DNA of 64,000 bases from Chelonoidis abingdonii (Eukaryota > Chordata > Testudines > Testudinidae), in the NCBI RefSeq assembly GCF_003597395.2, contig NC_133772.1, positions 143,002,852 to 143,066,851 on the forward strand, in the 5' to 3' direction. The notes below the pieces were generated by a model. The model saw only the letters and a list, made by a program, of their open reading frames with translations, had not been told where the DNA came from and ran no database searches. Position 1 is the first letter of the stretch. Every line of letters starts with the position of its first letter. Position numbers and translations under genes: made by a program. This document shows positions 57,539-64,000 of the stretch, one piece after another.

Positions 57539-60309
57539 ATAGTATGCACTGATAACATGAGGCAGGCACTGGGGATGGCGTTCTCTGATGTGGGGCATTA
57601 GTCATGGAACTCCTTGATGGAAAGATTCAGTCACAGCAACGTGTGTGAGGCTCCTTTCCCCAGGGATAAGCCAACCTAAAAAGAATTAGATGCTGGACAA
57701 CATGATCTTACACATCTCTGTAGCCCAGAAGAACTGAGAGAGAAAATGCATCTTGTTCTTTGAATCTTTTGTTTCTCCTTAATTTTCTCTGCATTTAGAT
57801 GCCCGAGAGAGACATACGTAGGCTGATGAGCTCAGGAAAATAGTAGGCATGTCACTAATTTGCTCAGGTTTGTCTGTTATGTATTGTTACACTTTCTCCC
57901 AGACTCTGGTACAACGTGCTCTTTTTAATATTTACCATGGCAGTCAGTCCCCACAGCATAATCTTATTTCCCACAAGTAAGAGCCAGTGTGCATAACAAG
58001 CTTGCATTAGAAGTTGTCCTCTGGGGCAATGAGCTCCTGGGCTCATGTGTTCATCATAACCTGAGTCCCAGGAAAGAGAGTATCTGTGAAACCTTAAACA
58101 CATTCAAATGGAAGGTGAGCTAGATGTGCTCAGTTCTAAATGCTTAGGAGCAATGCTTCTCACAGTTGGTTCTTCATATCAGACTGGAAAGCAATGTATT
58201 CTGCCCTCACTTAAACGTGTGCTTCCATGAAGTCACTGGCGCTCCCCAGGTGGACATGAGGGCAGAATCTGGGGATTGACCCAAAGCTTATCAAAACTAA
58301 TGAAGAGCTTCCCACTGATTTATGACTTTTTGGATCAGGCCCTTGATTTTTTGTGGTTTGTTGTCACTAGACTATTATGCCTTGAGTTAATTGCCTGCCA
58401 GTTAACTTGAGGTAGTCAACACAGTTGTGAAGGCTAGTGGAACACCCCGTGGTCTGGGTACAGAGCAAATGTTTGTAACCTGGATGAAAGAAGGGTTGTC
58501 CACGGTAGGCTATGCAGACGTTGCAACTACATCTTGAGTGTCAATCCGTGAATTTGAGGTACAAAAATCTAATTAGGACAAGTTCTTAGAGTTTGCAAAT
58601 GACGTCCTGTGCTCCCTTTGAACTCCCTGCAGCTCTGGAACTGGTTCACTGCTCTGTTTTTCCAAACCTTTCTGCAGCTCTTTGCCCTCTTTATCCTGTC
58701 TCTACTTTCCCCAACATTTTCCTGCTGTCTTCTCAGTTTCCTGCTGCCCAGGGAGCCTCAATTTCTTGTCCAATTCCAGCAGGAAAAATGAATAAAATAA
58801 ACATTAAGACACCTAAAAAGTGACATGAAAAATATGGCATGTGCCTGCCCTCCAGCAAGGGAAAGATGAAGCACAACAGTGGCTATTAGAGGAGACAATG
58901 CAAAGTATAATCTAGATGGAGAAAAGTGCGTGGCAGATGTACTGTAGTTAATCAGTTTCCAAAGAAGGGCTCTCAGAGCACCAAAGGCCAATGCTATGAG
59001 ATGCTGAGCCCAACCACAGCATTACAGTCCCTCATAGGCAAGCTCTCATGGGATTTGGATTAGTAAAAAGGCCATACTGTCTGCAGTAGACGGCTCTCTT
59101 TAAAACAGATTTTGCATTGTGAGAATGTTGCCCTTATGCTGGCTCTGAGCCAGCAGAGCATGTCAGCATGTGATTTACCTTGAAGTCAGTGAGATGATCC
59201 ATGTGCCTACAGTTAAGCATGTGCTGAACTTCTTTGGTGGATTAGGTCAGTAAGGCGAAAGTGTAATTGCTGGTGGATGTCAAGGATTTCTGGTTATGAT
59301 GCAAATACTAAACCAAGTCACATCAGGGTCTGAAGGGTCTTTGCATGGCTAAAATATGTTTAACCACTGGTCTATGCTGCAGATGGGGCATTGGGAAGGA
59401 CTGCGCCCCAGAAGGCAAGCGTTCCTGGTGCACAGAGGGGATATACATGCTGTACCATCTCTTCTGGATGGTTCAGATTTCTCCATCTCCCTTTCTCTGG
59501 CATGCCCAGCCATTGCCCACCTCCAGCCACTTTTAGTGTAAATTGCACAGGGACTGAGATGGTCTTGTGATACAGACAATTAAATAATTGTGCTCTTTGG
59601 TACATGTATTTATTGAAAGGAGAATAATAACATACAGCACGCACACAATGGAGTGACTAGAATGTAGATGGAAAGAGAAAAATATCCCATTTGTATGAAT
59701 GGGATAGTCTGGTGCTTCCATATTTTTTCCCAAACACTATTTTACATGGGAGGTTTTAACTCCATGCAATCTCTAGTTTTGCAGAATGTAGCAATTTTAG
59801 GCCAAAAATTTGGATAAAATGTACTAAAACCTGCCAACTGTGGGGTCGCACCTTCGATAAATGAAGACTTCACTGATATGACAACAGGCAGTTAAGCTAA
59901 CTATATGCACGCCAATTTTCAGGCTGATACAGGTTGAAACACATTGCTTATGAAAGTCAAAAAGCGTTATTGTTACTAGAGAAATATGCTAACAGACTCT
60001 TGACTACAGTGGTGGGCCGTACCCAGGTACTCACTGAACGGCGCTTTTTCTGGAAATGTGCAAAACTTTGGCAGTAAAAATTCTAAAGGGATGAGAGAAG
60101 GATAAATGCTGTTTAAACCGATATGAAAGGGGACGGTAACGCAGTGAAATAAGTGAGGAATGGCTTCACACAGCGGGTAGCTAATATCTAGAATGCATTG
60201 AGGAGCAAGAGCAGTAACGAGTGTGCGTTGCTGTCAAAAAGAGTTAGACAACAGCTCAGTAGAAAAAAAAATTGGGGCTGAAAAAATACTCCGTGCTGCA
60301 GGGCACACG
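57539..60309. other. unique sequence, no gene recognised
   Basis: No exon, RNA or clear repeat apart from a MITE scrap 'tttttggatcaggcccttga' at 58328-58347. Confidence 0.45.
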
Positions 60310-60314
60310 AGGAT

Positions 60315-60450
60315 GCGTAGGGCTGGGAGGCAGAAGCGCTGCGTTCTCTGGCACGGAATCTCTGCATGAGCTTAGACAAGTCTCCTAACTCTTTACCTCT
60401 AACTGTGCTCCTCTCTAAAATGGGGATATTGGGTCCTTTGAGAAGTGCGT
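60315..60450 (-). mobile_element. MIR-type SINE
   Basis: 'cagaagcgctgcgttctctggcacggaatctctgcatgagcttagacaagtctcctaactctttacctc', 'ctctaaaatggggatattgggtcc' is the complement of MIR. Confidence 0.8.
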
Positions 60451-60784
60451 TCAGCTCTCTGGATGTAAGGCAGTATATGAGGTAGTGAAGCCCTAACCCT
60501 CACCCAAACGTCTCCTCTCCCCGGTCTTTGTGTGTCTCTGTTAGCCCCTGAAATGGGGTAGTCCGTGCCCAAGCCTACAGCACCGAAGAATTCTGTTGCT
60601 GATGATGAGAAATGCACAGGGTTGGGGAAAGGGATAAAATATACAATCTATGTTTTCCCCATCCAATAACTCTCTGCTATCCCCACCTTGGCTGGTGTCT
60701 TGTGGGCATCGCAGCAGAGATGGGGCCTGATGGGAGCTGTGCCGGAGGGGAGGGATCAGCTCAGAGACAGAGCCTCATACATAA
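60451..60784. other. no gene recognised
   Basis: Short unique spacer. Confidence 0.5.
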
Positions 60785-60786
60785 AG

Positions 60787-60958
60787 GGAAGGATAGCTCA
60801 GTGCTTTGAGCATTGGCCTGCAAAACCCAAGGTTGTGAGTTCAATCCTTGAGGGGGCTACTTAGGGATCTGGGGCAAAATCAGTGCTTTGTCCTGCTAGT
60901 GATGGCAGGGGGCTGGACTCCATGGCCTTTCAGGGTCCTTTCCAGTTTTATGAAGGAG
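60787..60958 (+). mobile_element. turtle tRNA-derived SINE
   Basis: The head 'ggatagctcagtgctttgagcattggcctgc' carries an A-box ('tagctcagtg') and 'gttgtgagttcaatcc' a B-box, as in a tRNA promoter for RNA polymerase III. The body 'gagggggctacttagggatctggggcaaaatcagtgctttgtcctgctagtgatggcagggggctggactccatggcctttcagggtcc' continues with no tRNA 3' half, so it is a SINE and not a tRNA gene. It matches my memory of the SINE family known from cryptodiran turtles. Confidence 0.9.
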
Positions 60959-61148
60959 GTATTTCTCCATGTATTTTAAGTACAGAGACAGACATGGGAT
61001 AAACTAGCTCTAGTGGCTGGGAGGGCTGGCAGAAGCAGAGGGTTAGGGATGTGCTAGCACAACAGAGCTGCCTGTAGGCTCACCACTCACTGAAAGGCAC
61101 AGTCCGAGACTCTGCATGGATCCAGCACTGTGTCAGGAGCTGGAGGAG

Positions 61149-61463
61149 AGGGGCAGCTCCACGTTTTTTGCCACCCTAAGCACGGCAGTCAGGCAGCCTT
61201 CAGCAGCATGCCTGCAGGTGGTCCGCAGTCACACAGATTCAGTGGTGTTTCTGCAGGTGATCTGCTGGTCCCACGGCTTTGGCGTACTGGCCACAGAATT
61301 GCTGCAGAAGCCGCAGGACTGGCAGACCTCCCACAGGCACGCTGCCAAAGGCCGCCTGACTGCTGCCTTCACAGCGACCGGGAGGCTGCTTCCCTCCCAC
61401 CTACCCACCCTGGCTTGCCAGCCCAGGCACATGCTTGGTACACTGGTGCCTGGAGCCACCCCT
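61149..61463. mobile_element. hAT-type MITE (GGGGCAGCTCCA ends)
   Basis: Left 'aggggcagctcca' and right 'tggagccacccct' are inverted ends. The GC-rich interior has 'cggcagtcaggcagcct' and 'catgcctgcaggtggtccgc' blocks typical of a common turtle element. The open frames through it (152 and 111 codons) are shadows. No exact 8-bp duplication seen. Confidence 0.75.
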
Positions 61464-64000
61464 GACAGGAGATGCCAATACAAGGTGGTTGCTAAGCAAG
61501 AGGTTTTATGGAGGGCATTAGTAGGTGCCCAAGCTTGGAGTGGACCTCCTTGCCCAGCCTACATCTCCTGCTAGGACCTACATCAATCTCATTCTCTGTA
61601 AAACAAACAACCCCCCTCCCAACAGAGGGACCCTGAGGAGAGGGACATTCCCCAGATCCAGGGCACATAATCAGCTCATTTCTCAATAAACAGTCTACGG
61701 GCCACTCTACCATACCAGGTGGGATGTGAGTATGGTGGGTAAGAAACAGGGCTTCCGGGAATCTGGCAGGAGTCAGTCACTGTCTGTAGGGGCAGAGAGG
61801 GAAGGAGACTTGAGAGAATATTTCACAGACCTCATCTAAAGAAGAAATGTGACAGCCAGAGCTCTCTGTAGATTTAAACTGGGAAAAATGTGAAAAGGAA
61901 AACTTTCATGGAATGTACAGCTCTACTGAGGAAATTGAAATCCATGCTTGTGGTACACACATTTTTAGAAAAATAAAAACACTAAAGGGTTAATGTGTGC
62001 AATTTCTCTATTAAAATTATGTCCATTTAAGACCACCATTACTTTCATAATGGGAATTTAATGAGGAAAACAGATTAGAGCATTAATTTTTTCATATTAA
62101 TTTAATGGGCTTTGTGCAGACATTTGGAGTAGGCATCATTAGTAAAAGAAAAAATTACATCAATTAGAATCAAACCCTAAGGCTGCTGAAAAGTCAGGAT
62201 CTAATTGTCAAAGCTTAAAATATTTCCAGCAAATCAATCTTTTTATGCCAAGTAAAATAGCTTTCCATATGCAGCAATAGTTCAGTTGGTGCCTGTAGTT
62301 TCACATTAAAAAAGGCAAGGACACACACAACGCATCACACGTCTTAGTTTTGAAAACCTCATCACTGTGAGACAGGTTGATGGGGACCAAACTGTTTTAA
62401 GGTTCATAAAATCAGTGAGTTATTTTTCTTTTATTACTATTCAACCTGGGGTTGTACTTTCACCACATCTTAGGTACCTCCAAAATCTACGACTTGAAGA
62501 GACTATCGGACACTGGAACCTCTCCTCAGACTGTCTGCTCCCTTCTGGGAGAAGTAGCAACTTCTAGGCTACTGTTTCAGGTCTTTTATACAGTAGAAAT
62601 ATCCATGATGGCTCAATGTGTGTCCACTGCAGACACTGCGCTTTTAGTAATAGATCTTTCCATTAAGTTCAATTTGAATCAAATGATCCCCCTCAAATTA
62701 GCCACAGGGGAGGTGATTGGCCTGGTGGCAATTATGATGGAGTCGCTGAATGGACCTGAAGCAGATCTCTCTCCATCGAGAAGACACCACTGTGCTCAGA
62801 TCCCATGGAGATGAGTGGATTATAAAATCCTAAGCACACCAGGAACTGCTCAGACTTGAGCATGAATACCAGAAAGCAAAACAGAAAGGCATGCATTTCA
62901 TGGTGACATGGGAAAAGCTCCTCCCTGATTGTGTGAAAGAAGCACAGGGTAGTGAGTAGCACTGCCATTTTACAGTGTGGGATACTGTGCGTTGTGAGGG
63001 ACATTAGAGTATATTCCTACTTGCGTCTGTTCTGGACCTCTCATTTTCCCTGAAACTCCCCCCCTGTGATGCTTTCTTCCAGCAACAAGGATGAGGTATA
63101 TGGAGAGCAAACAGGACAGTGCTCTCAGCTTATTCTGGGAAGGCTTCAACCTGAACTTCTATAGCACAATGTATAATTGCTAAATATTTTCAGGGTCTCA
63201 GGAAGGAAGGGTGTTAGTGACTATATATTCTGTGCTGTCATGCGGGAAGGAGAGAGGTTAGATGGGTTCTCTGGTTAAATGCACCTACCACCTATTCTAT
63301 TCTAGCACAGAATGTTAGCACCAAAACATGCGACTGAGCAAAGTTCTGCTGGAAGTGTCAGCTAGTATTTTAAGTATATTTGGCCTTTAGGGTATCATTT
63401 TGATTGTCAAATGCTTTCAGTTTAAAAAGCTTAAGAAATGCACATTTCTTGACGTTTAAAAAAATATATATTCCTCTGCATTCTGAAGCGATCGAAGGAT
63501 ATACCACAATGGTTGCTGGAAATAACCTCAATACATAAGAGACATTTTCAGCATTGCTGATATAAATACATTTATAATATAACATTTCTGCTCAAATCAT
63601 TAAAGTGCTAAAGTTCCTCCTCATAGCAATCAGAACTATTTTCAAAGATCCGGTGGTACCCAAATTAAACAAACCCAATAGTACATAATTCATTTCGTAG
63701 CAAAACTTTACAAAATTTTAACATGTACAACGTTTTTATCTCCCTAACAAAATACTTAAGTTGTAAGTTATTTACATTAGTTTTGTTGCTCTGATGCATG
63801 AATCCAGCATTCAGAACTGCTAGTCATTTACCACGATAGTCTGATTTCTAGCAGCAGTGCTTCCCCATGGTAACTATCACTACGCAGCTATCCAAACAGA
63901 GGCCGCACAGTAAGTGGAGCCAGACATATCAGTTTTTCAGTAGTTGTGAATTGTTTTTCCAGAGAGGCTAGCAGTAAAAAATGTTAAATATTTTATCACA
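61464..64000. other. unique sequence, no gene recognised; candidate conserved noncoding segment
   Basis: AT-rich with few recognisable repeats. 62040-62290 is dense in TAATT-type words ('cattaattttttcatattaatttaatgg', 'acatcaattagaatcaaa') and looks like a conserved noncoding element, but this cannot be shown from one sequence. No exon with splice signals recognised. Confidence 0.4.

Noticed and set aside
60787..60860. Possible tRNA gene
   Set aside because: It has promoter boxes but lacks the tRNA 3' half and acceptor pairing; the downstream body is SINE.
61116..61574. 152-codon plus-strand ORF
   Set aside because: Mostly covers the hAT MITE at 61149-61463 and crosses its end; no domain.
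1..64000. A novel multi-gene defence or metabolic system
   Set aside because: No intact host gene cluster is visible; all recognisable coding relics belong to LINE, LTR or Penelope elements.

Overview
This window is vertebrate nuclear DNA, most likely from a hidden-necked (cryptodiran) turtle. I see no complete host protein-coding gene, rRNA, functional tRNA gene, operon or CRISPR array. The lineage call rests on interspersed repeats: many CR1-clade LINEs with the reptile-type 3' end, a tRNA-derived SINE near 60.8 kb that matches my memory of the cryptodiran tRNA-SINE, several Gypsy- and ERV-type LTRs, Penelope-like elements, and Harbinger and hAT MITEs of the kind common in turtles. The region is best read as intergenic or long-intron sequence. 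Family names come from recognition of sequence, not from a database search.

Layout. 1-2.4 kb: a CR1 LINE (+) interrupted by a solo LTR and then by a 100-N assembly gap in the place of its reverse transcriptase (RT) core. 2.46-3.05 kb: a Gypsy-type LTR. 3.28-8.0 kb: a CR1 (-) split by a roughly 4 kb Gypsy-type provirus with two LTRs and a scrambled, dead interior. 8-11.9 kb: mostly unique sequence with old SINE pieces and one exon-like segment (11074-11203). 11.9-12.9 kb: 3' half of a CR1 (+). 14.9-16.2 kb: a Penelope-like element (-). 17.3-20.9 kb: a CR1 (+) split by a compound LTR insertion whose outer LTR ends point in opposite directions and which is flanked by a 5-bp duplication. 21-34.9 kb: mostly unique sequence with MITEs, ancient SINEs, a Harbinger MITE and a CR1 tail. 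34.9-40.7 kb: LTR, then the 3' and 5' parts of a CR1 (-), separated by other elements and carrying a Harbinger insertion. 41-48.6 kb: unique sequence, MITEs, a hairpin Penelope fragment with a 12-bp duplication, and CR1 tails. 48.6-51.1 kb: two LTRs, one with a nested hAT. 51.2-57.5 kb: hAT, Penelope and GAGCTG-type elements. 57.5-64 kb: mostly unique sequence plus a MIR, the turtle tRNA-SINE and a hAT element.

No genes cooperate here. The biology that can be read is the order of transposon insertions. All element coding regions I examined carry stops, frameshifts or deletions, so none looks autonomous. I found no convincing new biological system. The points most worth checking are the inverted-LTR compound insertion (18172-20479), the provirus with an internally duplicated 5' LTR and non-canonical pol order (3427-7440), the exon-like segment at 11074-11203, and the foldback Penelope fragment (43633-43788).
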